A DNA stretch of 64,000 nucleotides from Liopterus haemorrhoidalis (GCA_963971575.1 OZ020618.1:30494540-30558539), one strand, 5' to 3'. Positions 45,231 to 57,683 are shown, numbered from the stretch's first letter. The notes: a model not told the origin generated them from the sequence alone. Numbers and translations: made by a program.

Positions 45231-45459
45231 CAAGGGTCGGCAACCTTTTTGTCAATATGGGCGCAATATAAATTCAAATGTTATTGAGGGCGCATAAAAA
45301 CGTAAAATATGTAAACACTCGTGGTTCGCAAGGTCGTCTAATCTAGCGCTGATCGATCAACTCGAATCACCGATAGATGCGATGTGGATATTGGGCTCAG
45401 TATGTGTGTGTCTTGATAGCGAGGGCGCATAAAAACCTGCGCCGTGTTGCCGACCCCTG
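45231..45459. mobile_element. hAT-type MITE, 229 bp
   Basis: The left end CAAGGGTCGGCAAC and the reverse complement of the right end CAGGGGTCGGCAAC differ at one position; 'CAGGGGTCGGCAA' is a familiar hAT end. The interior repeats 'gagggcgcataaaaac' twice (45287, 45422). The flanks attcacac and ccttaccc match at only four of eight positions, so the duplication is worn. Confidence 0.72.
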
Positions 45460-46228
45460 CCTTACCCAATTATCCGTTAATATTCCGCTATCTGTTAAGT
45501 ACTTATCCGTTAACAACCCGTTACCCGTTAATTACACACTACCACTAATCGGTAGATAACGGGTAGCGGGTATTCAAGACCGGAACAGGGTATATTCTTA
45601 ACAGGTCGAGAAGCAGGTACCCGGCTACCCATCGTTATTTGTAGTTTGAATATGTACTTTACATTTGTATGTTCAGTATATTACCAACTAACTGACGATC
45701 CCTACTTCCTACAAGTTTTATTGTATACATTTTTACTGTAAAGTGAATGATAATTGAGATATTTTAATGCCAGGCAGCGCCATGCACACCCTAGCCCCCC
45801 AAATGTCATCTCATTATTCAACACACTAAAAAAATAAATAATATTTTCTTCATTCCAAACAATTCTGTTATGTATATTTTTGAATTTTGATATTAATCTG
45901 GAAAAAGTTCATAAAAACAGAAAACGAGTTTGTATTTATTATTTTGAAAATAGATAGAAAAATGCCTCAAGAATAAAATAAAGATAAATTTTAATCAAAA
46001 TAATTTTCTTGTAAAAATAACTAAAATAAAATTTTGCGTACTATATACGTAATATATAAAGGTTTATTATTCAAAATATTCGCTGGGTTAAATTCAATAA
46101 CATTTAAAACATGTTGAAAATTTATTTGTTTATCCATAAAATATTTAAATATTTCAACCCCTTGCAGGTTATATCATCATTTTGTCATCATTCCAATTGT
46201 TGATTGCTAGACAATGTAATATTAAAAA
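45460..46228. other. No gene; short CCGTTA/CGGGTA array at the left
   Basis: 45472-45620 holds imperfect 'atccgttaa', 'cccgtta' and 'cgggtagcgggta' units, recalling the minisatellite at 40017. The rest is AT-rich. Confidence 0.5.
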
Positions 46229-47253
46229 ATAGATGTGAAGTGAGAATTTTCACACATTTCAGGGTTTCGCAGGTATATAATTAGTGAAGGCGGCTGAGTG
46301 TGTAGGACAAATTTTGCTTTGTAGTAATCACGGCAAAATGAACGATATTTTTAAAATAATTTATCGTCTGTTAATCTAAGAGCTTTATTAAACGTTAAAC
46401 TAATATTATGTTAAAATATTTTTTTGTTAATTTTAATTCGAATACCTAATACATACCATTATTTAGGTTTCTAAATATGTGCAGAATTTTTTTTTATAGA
46501 AAGGTTCTTTAAGATTTTTAACTGGTTATTAAATTTACGTCCTTAAAAATTAAATGCAATATTTGCCAAAATATAATCTGTATTTTGACAAATTAATTTA
46601 AAGAAAATAAAAATGGAAAAAAAAACAAAAAATTAAATTGTCTCCTCTGCCCCGGGAGCGAACCCTAGAATTCTGGGTAGCTAACAAGCATGCTAACCAG
46701 TAGACCATGATACGTCTTCTAGTCTGTTGTGTTACATAACTATAACTTTTGTAAATCGTCAACAAAAAAAAAAACAAAAAACGCGTTATTTTCCGAAAAC
46801 ATAATCTGATCAAAAATTCCTGTTGAACTATTCCGGATCACATCAATGTACATTACTTAGATTTTTTTTCAGATTTTTAGTTTAAACCATCTGGGCTACA
46901 GGGTCAAAACATTGCACAATTTTGGCAAAAATCGCATCAAAATAATTTATTTTGTCAAAATAAAATTTTGATCGTTAATCCACGTACTAAGCTTTCATTT
47001 GATATCCTACACAGAATTTAAAAAAAAAAAAATTTCTATGAGCACATATATGTTTATATTTTTAGTGGGATATGTTTTTAGATGTTTTAGTACTTTTCCT
47101 ATGTGCGGGCCAAAGACTTGTATAAGCATGTCAAATTTCAACGCTCTAAGTTTAGCCGTTTGGCTATAATTTTTACCGAACAGACAGACAGACAGACAGA
47201 CAAACAGACTACAACATAAGGGTTTTTTGGTAATACTTACAAAACCCTAAAAA
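46229..47253 (+). repeat. 1-kb dispersed repeat, copy 1 (with minus-strand tRNA-like boxes)
   Basis: Aligns through its whole length with 57985-59022: 'gatgtgaagtg.gaattttca', 'cagggtttcgcaggtatat', 'ggacaaattttgctttgtag', 'aaaataatttatcgtct', 'tccgaaaacataatctgatc', 'aaaatcgcatcaaaataatt', ending with an AGACAGAC tract and 'caaaaccctaaaaa'. On the minus strand, TGGTCTACTGGTTAGCATGC (A box, about 46708-46689) and GGGTTCGCTCCCGGGG (B box, about 46666-46651) form a tRNA-like module with no pairing acceptor stem. No coding frame. The class is unresolved, possibly a composite SINE. Confidence 0.8.
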
Positions 47254-49089
47254 CGCGTCACACTTTTATAATGAAACCTTTTCCATTAAAAAATTGCTGT
47301 CATGGTGAAAACGAAAACTCGATGCTACCCTCCAAGCAGATGCTCTGTTCTAAGTTTCTAGACAAAAATAAGTTGTTACTCAAAATGTTCGTAATTTTTG
47401 GTAATTTAAATAATATTATTTTCCAGGTTATATCTGTGTTAAATTTATATGCAAGCGATAGGTACCAATTGGGAGTAGTTTATCATGTATTTAAAGGAAG
47501 ATCTCAGTTTTCTCTAAGTCGGTCTATTTAAGAAATTACCACTCTCTTAAATTGATAAGAAATATTAAACAAATGGATTAAGTTTCCCCGTAATATTCAA
47601 CAAATAAAAATAATAAAGACAAATGGAACATGTTATTTTTAATTCTGAATAACCGCCGTTAATAGCCGTTCGGTCGGTGCTAAAATGGGCAGCCGATTTC
47701 GTTTCAGCACTACACAGTAATTGGTGAAAGTGATTCAGTAATCCTAAAGATGTCAAACTAATTATTGTCCCAATCCGCCCTTGGTGATAACTGGGACGAT
47801 TTTTGAAAAGTTTTTTTAACAAATTAAAATTTTTTTTTTACGAGTTTCGCAATGTATGCATCCCTCAGGACATTTGCACTCACGTTGCGAGTTTTCCGCC
47901 CAAATCGAAGGACACAGTTTATTTTTTGTTTATTTTTACGGTGTTGCCAGGATGCATGGCATTTAATATTTGTCGCATACGAGAATGTCACATCAATTGT
48001 CGGGGTACTGTTTGAGAATACACTATACAGTTTAAGGCAAGCTTGCTACAATTATCGTTCGATTTTTCTCGCATGTGATATTTTCATTCAAGATTCGAGA
48101 ATAGCACTCCTGTTTTGCTCTGTCATACCAAATTACGTGAAAATATGTAGTTTTATCGTGAATTTTTTGCAGATATCGTTTTATAATTACCTGAAACGTG
48201 TAAAACTCAAATATGACAACGAAAAACAGATATAGCCTGCAATTTAATTTTTATAGAAAGCACAGAAGAACACTTTTTTTACTGGGCGACACTTCAAGCT
48301 TCTAGTAAAAGGGAGGCGCCAAAAAAGAAATTTAGAAAAAATTATTTAAAAAAATTTATGAAGGGGCGCCTAACCTAATTTTGCATCGAGGCGCCAGGTA
48401 CCCTTGAGCCGGCCTTGGTTGAAATATTTCATTTATCATTTACTTAACAGAAAAAATGAGTATTAGGAAAGATACTATTCCTTTCTGTTTAACCCAATTT
48501 TTAATAAAATATATTTGGGGAACAATGGGGAGAGCTAACTATAAACGAAATATCTCACTTATTATTTACTTACCAACAAAAATATATACAAAAGAGTGGT
48601 TTATAATAAAGAAACGATTATTTTGTTATCTACTTGAAACTAGAAATACTTACGTTACCTCAAAATATGCATTACAAAAATCGTAAGAAGTACGGGTACT
48701 CTAACTAGTATATATTTATATATACATATAAAGAAGATAGATAGTATAATATAGCTTAAATTATTACCATATAATTTACTGGTGTTGCCAACTCTTTACA
48801 GAACTAAGTGCTTTTGGATTAATTGTATCATAATTTATTCGTATATACGCGTGAAGGGAGTGGTAGAAAATTTGCTGATAAATAGTTCAGATAATGTTAA
48901 ATAAATAAACCCAAGATTAAACACCAAACAAGTCCGTGAGGAAATGTGTTGCCCATGAGTAAATTCTCTTTTAATAGCAACATATAAAATTTACGACACT
49001 AAATTTCTAACTATATACAGTTAAACATAGGCGTAGATAAAGGGCAAATGAGTCACTTGCTCCGTTGGATATATCAGCTGTACCCGTGT
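47254..49089. other. No gene recognised
   Basis: Several open frames of 70-127 codons (47271-48235) resemble nothing known. 48270-48420 is a GC-richer stretch ('gggcgcctaacctaattt', 'cttgagccggccttgg') that looks like the end of a MITE whose partner end was not found. Confidence 0.4.
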
Positions 49090-49672
49090 TGATAGGAGAG
49101 GTGGGAAATGCGAATCTTTTTAAAGATTCGTTCAGTATTCAGTACTTTCTAAAAAGATTCGTTCTTTTTGAACGAATCGTTGGCGTACAACAAATCTAGT
49201 GTTTACTGTCTACGTCACGCTGTACTTTGGCTTTGTTATTGCATAGCTGTGTACTGGGAGCTGAGAACAGTAGAGATGCATCGTCCGTGAACGTTAGACA
49301 GTCGCTAGTAGTTCGTGAGCGGCGAACGTGTCAGTACACGTACCTATACACATTGTACTGCGCAGCGTCTCGAGTCTGTCGTTCAGCTTTCGTTCGTACC
49401 ATGTTCTAAGTTCGCCCATCCAGACTCAGCCTACATACCAGACTACACACATAGATGTACACACTACACAGCCACCAGCTTGAGCTCTGTGCTCGATCCT
49501 CGTTCCGTTCCGTTCCATATCGAGTCCATACACTCGCCACTCGCTAGCATTGGTTCGTGAGTTCGCGTACTAAAGATTCGTTCGCTGCTTATTAAAAGAT
49601 TCGGTCGTATCAATTCACCGCAACGATTCGTTCTTTTGGAACGAATCGTTTACGAACGACACATCTCTAGTA
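49090..49672. mobile_element. MITE-like element with paired AACGAATCGTT hairpins (tentative)
   Basis: Near each end stands the same hairpin, GATTCGTTC-tttt-GAACGAATC (49156-49180 and 49624-49648), with further 'aaagattcgttc' copies. The right end 'cacatctcta' and the left 'aggagaggtggg' resemble a TAGAGATGKG terminus seen in hAT MITEs. No matching target duplication was found. The middle (49200-49560) is GC-richer and non-coding. Confidence 0.5.
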
Positions 49673-49892
49673 GACCGTATTAAATAATCGTTGTCTATTA
49701 TCACTATTGTAATAGATACATTAAAAAAAATATATCTAGATACATATAATTGTTATTTATTATTATAAAAATATAAATGTTCACACTGAAATGCGGAAAC
49801 ATATTGATTTCAAAATTGTGCTATACATTAATATACATATGTATTAGAAGAGAAAAATAAGATTGTTTTGGCTAACCTAGTATGTATCAAAT

Positions 49893-51075
49893 GGTAACCG
49901 ACGAGTTCATCGAAAATCAATTCATCGAAAATCAATTCATCGAATGATCAATTCATCTAATCATCAATTCATCGGAAAAAAATATTTTGTAAATATTTGA
50001 GAGGAATGTCGAGAGGATCGGAAAGTCAAAAAAGCAGTGGTCAATAAAAGTAGGCAGACTAAGAAATAATTGCATAAATTTTTTTATATGGTTTAAAAAA
50101 AGGTAAATAATGTGACATAGTGTTTGAATATAAATAAAGAAATATAATAAGAAAACTTATATAATAGAACAAATACATTTTTTGTTTTTAAGGTTTATTA
50201 AGACAGGTTATGGGCAATTGCACGCAAATAATTTTTATAAATTCATACACAATTATACGCATTTTAATTGGGCTAATATGGGGAAAAATAAAGTACTATG
50301 CATCTAAAAACAAGGTAATTAGGTTAGGTTTAATTAGTAAAAGTCTAAAACCGAGCGTATGGAGTTACCCATCTTCTAGTTTAAGGACAAAGCACTATTT
50401 TAGGTTAGGTTAGGTTAGTAAGGGTTTTGTTAGAAGAAGCCGAGCGAAGCGAGCTACCCATCTTCTAGTTTAATGTCAAAACACTATCTTAGGTTAGGTT
50501 AGTAAGGGCTTGGTTAGAAGAAGCCGAGCGAAGCGAGCTACCCATCTTCTAGTTTAATGACAAAACACTATCTTATGATAGGTTGGGTTAGTAAGGGTTT
50601 GGTTAGAAGAAGCCGATCGAAGCGAGCTACCCATCTTCTAGTTTAATGACAAAACACTATCTTAGGTTAGGTTAGGTTAGTAAGGGTTTGGTTAGAAGAA
50701 GCCGAGCGAAGCGAGCTACCCATCATATAGTTTAATGACAAAACAAACTCACACTAACATAACAATGCCACCTGTTTAGAATCACCGTACTTTGAACAAA
50801 TCATGTGTCGTATGACGCGGTGTGACACATGCGCAGAAAATTTAAAAATTATTAATAGACTAAGTATGATAGTTATTTAATAAGTGTAGTTTGTCAACTT
50901 TTATTGACCACTGCTTTTTTGGTTTTCCGATCCCCTCGCATTCCTCTCAAATATTTACAAAATATTTTTTTTCGATTAATTGACGATTCGATGAATTGAT
51001 TATTCGATGAATTGATTTTCGATTAATTGATTTTCGATTAATTGATTTTCGATGAACTTACCGTGAATCGTACCA
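49893..51075. mobile_element. Foldback-type element, long inverted arms, internal tandem array
   Basis: The left arm (about 49893-50060) and right arm (about 50888-51075) are inverted copies. The outer parts are tandem 'atcgaaaatcaattc' units, followed by 'atattttgtaaatatttgag', 'aggaatg.cgag.ggatcggaa' and 'aaaaaagcagtggtcaataa'. Long arms with internal short tandem repeats are characteristic of foldback elements. The interior holds the 85-90-bp array at 50315-50745. No protein frame. A target duplication was not resolved. Confidence 0.75.
50315..50745 (+). repeat. 85-90-bp tandem array with TTAGG-like runs
   Basis: About 4.7 units: 'cactatcttaggttaggtta', 'gtaagggtttggttagaaga', 'agccgagcgaagcgagctac', 'ccatcttctagtttaatgac'. 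Anchors (cactat) at about 50393, 50477, 50565 and 50653. Units are about 95 percent alike by eye. They contain two to three TTAGG repeats each. Confidence 0.9.
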
Positions 51076-51293
51076 AATAATTAAACGGAAAGTTTTACTA
51101 AGGCTTAGTGCTAGGCAAATATGGAACTTGAAAAGTTTTTCTTTGAAAACTCCATAAATCGTTCCATAATGAAAAGTTTCTCAAAAGTAAACAATTTTAA
51201 ACTGAAAAAAAAATCTATTATGGTGATGAAATTAGATATTTTTTATAATACCTAACATACATAGTAATAGAATTTCAGAGAAAATATATAGGC

Positions 51294-51593
51294 CAGCGGT
51301 TCTAAAACTGGGGTCCGCGCAACCTTGGGGGTCCGCGAAACAATTTTGACATTATCTATGTGCTAATAAAAATGTTCAACCCTATAAATGCGCAAGACCA
51401 TTTATTAAGATAACCAGCCATACATTTTTACCAATATTTATTATAACGTAGTGCCTATAAGATTATTGAGCCAGAAATTAATTATCAAGAACGACATAAA
51501 ACGCCTAGGGTTGGAATAGGGTCCGCAAAAAAAATTTTTGTTCAAGATGAGGTCTTCGGACTACATAAGTTTAAGAACCCCTGTTATAGACGA
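51294..51593. mobile_element. hAT-type MITE, 300 bp
   Basis: The ends are CAGCGGTTCTAAAACTGGGG and (reverse complement) CAGGGGTTCTTAAACTTATG. The 8-bp flanks atataggc (51286-51293) and ttatagac (51594-51601) match at six of eight positions. 'GGGTCCGC' occurs near both ends. Non-coding. Confidence 0.8.
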
Positions 51594-52065
51594 TTACGCC
51601 GAGGCATCAGAATCTGCCCACTTGCACTAAATAATCGTTCTTCTAGTGCAGTTCTGAAGAAATAAAAATAATTATACAAATGAAAATTTAAAATTAAACT
51701 ATCAACTCGGTGTTACAGTATAAATATAAAGTAACGATTCATAAGGACAAGGTATCTCATATACCGATACAAAGATACTCAATTTTAAATATTTACATAC
51801 AGACACAGATACATACTTCAAAAAGTATATTATTTGTACTTAGATACTTGAAAAGTATCGAGTTACTGTATCTAGATACAGTACAACACTGTATATTATA
51901 ATGAAACAGGCCTATAAACATAGATCAGTGTTGAATTTTTGTGAATAACCTAACAAAAAAATTACAGTTCATATTGCCAGGTCCTTGATTTTAGTTCTCA
52001 TTAAATAGACGAGGCTAAGCTATGATTTAATTTATACATGGGAATTTACTGTGTATGATACAGTC

Positions 52066-52216
52066 CAGTGGCGCACTCAGGGTTGGCCGCCTCCCGCTAA
52101 GAAAGAAGGAAATATAAATAAAAACACACAAACACACTAGAAAATTAGGTAAATATATGTATTTAAAAATAGAGGTGAGGACTCCACCTCCCTCCCAATT
52201 CCTAGGTGCGCCACTA
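52066..52216. mobile_element. hAT-type MITE, 151 bp, perfect 8-bp TSD
   Basis: The ends are CAGTGGCGCACTCAGG and (reverse complement) TAGTGGCGCACCTAGG. The perfect duplication is atacagtc (52058-52065 and 52217-52224). Same terminal family as 37590-37814 but with a shorter interior. Confidence 0.92.
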
Positions 52217-52645
52217 ATACAGTCAGCGGTGAATTAACTAAATTGGGGGCAAACTGCATTGTTAGTAGACAGTCATGAGAACAAAACCAACTTAAAAATT
52301 AATAGTAACACCTTTAAAAGAGTTTATGTTTCCAAACACCTGACCACTATGACAAATTAGGAGAATTGATATAACAGGAAATCACGAGCAAATTTAAAGC
52401 TGCTATGCATCTTATTTTGCACTCGTCAAATTTTAATTAATCGGCTCACTGCTTACTGCATAGTTTCAGGGAATTAGCTGGATGTTGCACTATAATCGAA
52501 GTGAGACGGATCGGTGTTCATGTAGGTAGATGTGTCGTTCGTGACGGTTTGGCTTGTGATGCATTATGCACATAACAGTTCTTAATTCTAAATTAACTGA
52601 GTGATAGTGAGAAATCGCGCCTTTATTTTATTTACGTGTTATCTA
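52217..52645. other. No gene recognised
   Basis: Unique-looking sequence between a MITE and the Helitron. Confidence 0.5.
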
Positions 52646-52670
52646 TCTATATATATAAAAGGCAGTGTCC

Positions 52671-52734
52671 TGACTGACTGACTGACTGACTGACTGACTG
52701 ACTGACTGACTGACTGACTGCCTGACTGACTCAC
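52671..52734. repeat. (TGAC)n microsatellite in the Helitron 5' region
   Basis: About 15 TGAC units with one CTGCC interruption, a common feature just inside the 5' end of this type of Helitron. Confidence 0.95.
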
Positions 52735-52899
52735 TCATCACCGCCCAGCCCGAACCCCTGGGCCTAGAAACTTGAAATTCGGAGAGTATATTCCCTTCAT
52801 GACGTATGCACCCACTAAGAAGGGATTTTTCGAAATTCCACTCCTAAGGGATGAAAAGGGGTGAAATGTGATTTCACGAATTCCGTAATATCTCTTAGG

Positions 52900-55860
52900 G
52901 CCGATGGGATATCGACTTAGTTTTTGCTTACAAGTATTACCCATACAAATAACGAAAAATTTATTTCAGGATTTTGTCCTAATCAACCCCTAAAGGGGTC
53001 AATCTACAATCGGGGTGGATTATACATCCCGTTGTATTTCCTGTGTTCGTTTAGTTGCAAGATTAATTTTTGGCACATAGCTGTCTTTTTAAAATATCTC
53101 GAAATTGTATTGACAGTTTTTTGAAATTTCACCCCTAAAGGGCGAAAAGGGGTGAATTGTGATTTTAAGGATTCTTTAATATCTTTTAGGACCAATAAGA
53201 TATCGACTTGCTTTTTGCTTACAAAGATTACACATACAAATACCGAATCACCAATTTCAGGATTTTGTCCTAATCAACCCCTAAAAAGGTGGATCTACAA
53301 TCGGGGTGAGTTATACATTCCGTCGTATTTCCTGTGTTCGTTTAGTTGCAACATTACATTTTAGCACATAGGAGTATTTTTAAAATATCTCGAAAAGTTT
53401 TGGTAGTTTTTTAAAATTTCACCCCTAAAGGGCGAAAAGGGGTGAATTGTGATTTTAAGGATTCTTTAATATCTCTTAGAACCAATAAGATATCGACTTG
53501 CTTTTTGCTTACAAAGATTACCCATACAAATACCGAAAACCATATTTCAGGTTTTTGTCCTAATCAACTCCTAAAGGGGTGGATCTACAATCGGGGTGAA
53601 TTATACATCCCGTCGTATTTCCTGTGTTCGTTTAGTTGCAACATTAATTTTTGGCACATAGATGTCTTTTTAAAATATCTCGAAATAGTATTGACAGTTT
53701 TTTTTTAATTTCACCCCTAAAGGGTAAAAAGGGGTGAATTGTGATTTCAAGGATTCCTTAATATCTCTTAGGACCAATAAGATATGGACTTTTTGTTTGC
53801 TTGCAAAGATTATCCATACAATTACCGAAAAACTTATTTCAGGAATTTGTCCTAATCAACCCCTAAAGGGGTGGATCTACAATCGGGGTGAGTTATACAT
53901 TCCGTCTTATTTCCTGTGTTCGTTTAGTTGCAACATTACTTTTTAGCACATAGGTGTCTTTTTAAAATTACTCGAAAATGTTTTGATAGTTTTTTAAATT
54001 TCACCCCTAAAGGGTGAAAAGGGGTGAATTGTGATTTCAAGGTTTCCTTAAATCTCTTAGGGCCAATAAGCTATTGACTTGCTTTTTGCTTACAAAGATT
54101 ACTCATACAAATACCGAAAAATATATTTCAGGATTTTGTCCTAATCAACCCCTAAAGGATGGATCTACAAGCGGGGTGAATTATACATCCCGTCGTATTC
54201 CCTGTGTTTATTGAGATATAAGGTTTCTTTTTGGCACATAGGCGTCTTTTTAAAATATCTTGAAATGTTTTTGACAACTTTTTTAAATTTAACCTCTAAA
54301 GGGTGAAAAGGGGTGAAATGTGATTTCAAGGATTATTTAATATTTTTTAACACCAATAAGATATCGATGTGGTTTTTGCTTACAAAAACTACCCTTGCAA
54401 ATGCCGAAAAAAAAATTTTTTTTGATTTTGTCCTAATCAACCCCTTACAGGGTGGATCTACAATCGGGGTGAATTATACATCCCGTCGTATTCCCTGTGT
54501 TTATTGAGATATAAGGTATCTTTCTGGCACATAGGCGTCTTTTTAAAATATTTCGAAATGGTTTTGACAACTTTTTTAAATTTAATCCCTAAAGGGTGAA
54601 AAAGGGTGAAATGTGATTTCAATGATTGTTTAATATTTTTTAACACCAATAAGATACCGACTTGGTTTTTGCTTACAAAAACTACCCTTGCAAATTCCGA
54701 AAAACCAATTTTTTGATTTTGTCCTAATCAACCCCTTAAGGGGTGGATCTACAATCGGGGTGAATTATACATCCCGCCGTATTTCTTGTGTTCGTTTAGT
54801 TGCAACATTACTTTTTGGCACATAGGTACCTAAAATATCTCGAAATAGTTTTGATATTTTTTTTAAATTACCCCCTAAAGGGTGAAAAGGGATGAATTGT
54901 GATTTCAAGGATTCCTTAATATCTCTTAGGACCAATAAGATATCGACTTGCTTTTTGCTTACGAAGATTACCCATACAAATACTGAAAAACTTATTTCAG
55001 GATTTGGTCCTAATCAACCCCTAAAGGGATGGATCTACAATCAAGGTGAATTATACATCCCGTCGTATTTCCTCTGTTCGTTTAGTTGCAACATTAATTT
55101 TTGGCATATAGGTGTCTTTTTAAAATATCTCAAAATGGGTTTGACAGTTTTTTAAAATTTCACCCCTAAGGGTTGAAAAGAGGTGAATTGTGATTTCAAG
55201 GATTCCTTAATATCTCTTAGGACCAATAAAATATGGACTTACTGTTTGCTTGCAAAGATTATCCATACAATTACCGAAAAACTTATTTCAGGAATTTGTC
55301 CTAATCAACCCCTAAAGGGGTGGTTCTACAATCGGGGTGAGTTATACATTCCGTTGTATTTCCTGTGTTCGTTTAGTTGCAACATTACTTTTTGGCACAT
55401 AGGTGTTTTTTTTAAATATCTCGAAATGGTATTGACAGTTTTATGAAATTTCACCCCTAAAGGGTGAAAAGGGGTGAATTGTGATTTTAAGGATTCCTTA
55501 ATATCTCTTAGGACCAATAAGATATTGATTTGGCTTTTAAAGATTACCCATACAGATGCCGAAAAATGTATTTCAGGATTCTTTCCTAATCAACCCCTAA
55601 AGGGGTAAATCTATAATCGGGGTGAATTATACAACCCGTCGTATTTCCTTTGTTTATTGAGTTATAACATTCCTTTTTGACACACCGGTGTCTTTTTCAA
55701 ATATCTCGAAATAGTTTTGACAGATTTTTAAAATTTCACCTCTAAAGAGGTAAATGGGTATTTTTATTCGATAGAACTTCCCTTGGATATAGAGACATGA
55801 AATTCGGGAAGTATATTCCTTCCGTGATGTAATCACTCCCAAAGAAGACATTTTTCGAAA
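52900..55860 (+). repeat. Tandem array of about 290-bp units inside the Helitron
   Basis: The anchor 'aatcaaccccta' recurs at 52981, 53272, 53562, 53854, 54143, 54435, 54726, 55012, 55303 and 55588 (spacings 291, 290, 292, 289, 292, 291, 286, 291, 285); a diverged unit follows at 55994. Each unit carries the near-palindromes 'acccctaaaggggt' and 'tcacccctaaagggtgaaaa', plus 'ggaccaataagatatcgact' and 'tcgtatttcctgtgttcgtt'. Repeated 60-90-codon frames (MNCDFKDSLIS...) arise once per unit. Since unit length is not a multiple of three and stops are shared, they are not genes. Confidence 0.95.
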
Positions 55861-56781
55861 TTTGAGCCCTAAGGGGTGAAATGTGATTTGAAGGATTCCT
55901 CAACATACCTGAGCAACAATGAGATATTGACGTTTTTGATTACAAAGGTTACCCAAACAAATTTTTGAAACAGTAATTCAGGATTTTGCCCTATTCAACC
56001 CCTAAAGCGGTGAATCTACATTTGGAGTGAATTATAGAAACATTTTTATTTCCTGAGTTATAACATTCAATTTTGGTACATAATTTTCTATTTAAAATAT
56101 TTACAAAGCGTTTTGAAAGTTTTTTAAATTTCATCCCTAAAGGGGTAAATTGGTATTTTTTATTCGAAAGAACGTCCTTTGACATAGAGATATGAAATTC
56201 AGGAAATATATTCCCTCCACGTCGCAAGCACCCGCTTATATGGAATTTTTCGAAATTCGACCCTTACGGGATGAAAAGTGATAAAATGTTTTTCCTCGGA
56301 TTCTTCATTACCTCTTAGGTCCAATGATATATTGATTTGATTTTTGCTTACAATGTTTTAATCATCAATCTAAATGGGCGATTCTAGATTCGGAGTGAAT
56401 TATAGAATCCTTTGTATCTTCTGTCTTTGTTGTACTATAACTATGTTGTACTTTTTCGCATTTAGGTGTCTTTTTTATATCATGAGTTTCAAAATCATTT
56501 CATTTTGACCGTTTTTTTATATTTCACCCCTAAATTGCTATTCTTACATTACCCTAAATTACATCAGTACATTGGTATTTTTTAGTGGACAATTGAAATG
56601 CGGGAACTATATTTCTTCGAAATTGAACTGAGAATTTTACACGAATGAGCTTCTAACGAGATGAATCTACACTTGAGGAGAGAGTTAGCAATGTGATATA
56701 TAGGGAACCATGACTTAAAATAATTGCACGATGATGGCAGACCGTCAATATACCGTAGCGAAGCACGGGTACTCTGCTAGT

Positions 56782-57683
56782 CGTATATAAAATGATACGT
56801 TAATAAACAGTGGCTAATAGGGAAAGAAATTTTATAAATGAATAATAAACTTATCTGTTAGTATAGAGTTATAATTTCGAAAAACGTAAACCAAAAAACA
56901 TTAGGTTATATATAATGAAATCAACATTTTCACTTAGCACTAAAAAATATAACTTATGTAACTTAATTATTCTAAACTATGATTTAGAAACAATATTTCT
57001 AAAATTTTACTACTCTTAAGTCTGTTTTATTTTTTGAGCGGCATTTTCATCTGCTTTTGAAAAATATTCTTTCACACGGAACCGAGGTTGTTTGTCTTTT
57101 TTTAATAATATTTTTTAACGTAATTATGCATGTAGAATTGAGTAGATAATTTTCTGAACCACATTTTGCACTTATAATTTGAACAACATTTATACTTAGC
57201 CTTATTATTACCAAGTTCGATAAAATGTTTCCCAATAACACTACTTTTTCGGGAAGCCACTATTCTTAAGAATTAAATTTTTCAATAAAATACGTCCTAT
57301 TTGTACGGTAGCTTATTTAAAACCAAAGTGTTTTTTTTTTTATTTTACTGTTAACCCGGCAGTTGCAAAATACCCATAGTGAAAAAGGTAGACAATTCAG
57401 TTCTTTAGAATCATAATTCGAATTTATTTTTCTTCTTTATTTCTTTAAAGTAAGGTAGAAATAGGCGGATCTTGTCATGCATAAAAGCAGCAGCCACGTA
57501 CCTACATATTGAAAACAATGGTTTTGAAGAATAGATACGGGAACTGACTAACGTTCTGAACAGCTGTTTCCCGGAGACCCATTTACTGAGCCGGTTTGCT
57601 GAGCCGGCTCGATAATCTGAAGGATAGCCAGTGAGCTGGTTTCGTGAACTGAGCCAAAATGCCCATCTCTAGCTCAAAACATG
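56782..57683. other. No gene; possible worn MITE at the right
   Basis: AT-rich. 'tagatacggg' (57532) and 'gcccatctcta' (57661-57671) could be ends of a hAT MITE containing 'gagccggtttgctgagccgg', but the flanks do not match. Confidence 0.4.

Larger units (their letters stand above)
52646..56780 (+). mobile_element. Non-autonomous Helitron with an internal satellite array, about 4.1 kb
   Basis: 5' end: A|TCTATATATATAAAAGGCAG (TC at 52646-52647; an alternative TC lies four bases upstream). 3' end: hairpin CCGT-A-GC-GAA-GC-ACGG (56753-56768), then CTAG (56777-56780), followed by T. A 5' TC, a 3' hairpin with CTAG and insertion between A and T without duplication are the Helitron hallmarks. The interior has a (TGAC)n run, then about eleven tandem units of roughly 290 bp, then two more diverged units. 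No Rep or helicase coding exists, so replication must depend on another element. Confidence 0.87.

Noticed and set aside
46642..46722. tRNA gene on the minus strand (also 58490-58570 and 60010-60090)
   Set aside because: A and B boxes are good, but the 5' and 3' acceptor sequences do not pair and the anticodon arms are poor. They fit SINE-like heads or pseudo-tRNAs.
47803..48235. Overlapping 70- and 127-codon frames as a gene
   Set aside because: Hydrophobic, Phe/Cys-rich translations of AT-rich DNA with no known motif; no supporting signals.
50315..50745. CRISPR array or telomere end
   Set aside because: The units are contiguous, without unique spacers, and TTAGG runs are only two to three long within an 88-bp unit bounded by foldback arms.
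53152..55517. Repeated frames of 60-90 codons starting MNCDFKDSLIS in successive units
   Set aside because: They recur once per roughly 290-bp satellite unit, fall in different frames because the unit length varies, and encode no recognisable protein. They are composition effects of the Helitron array.
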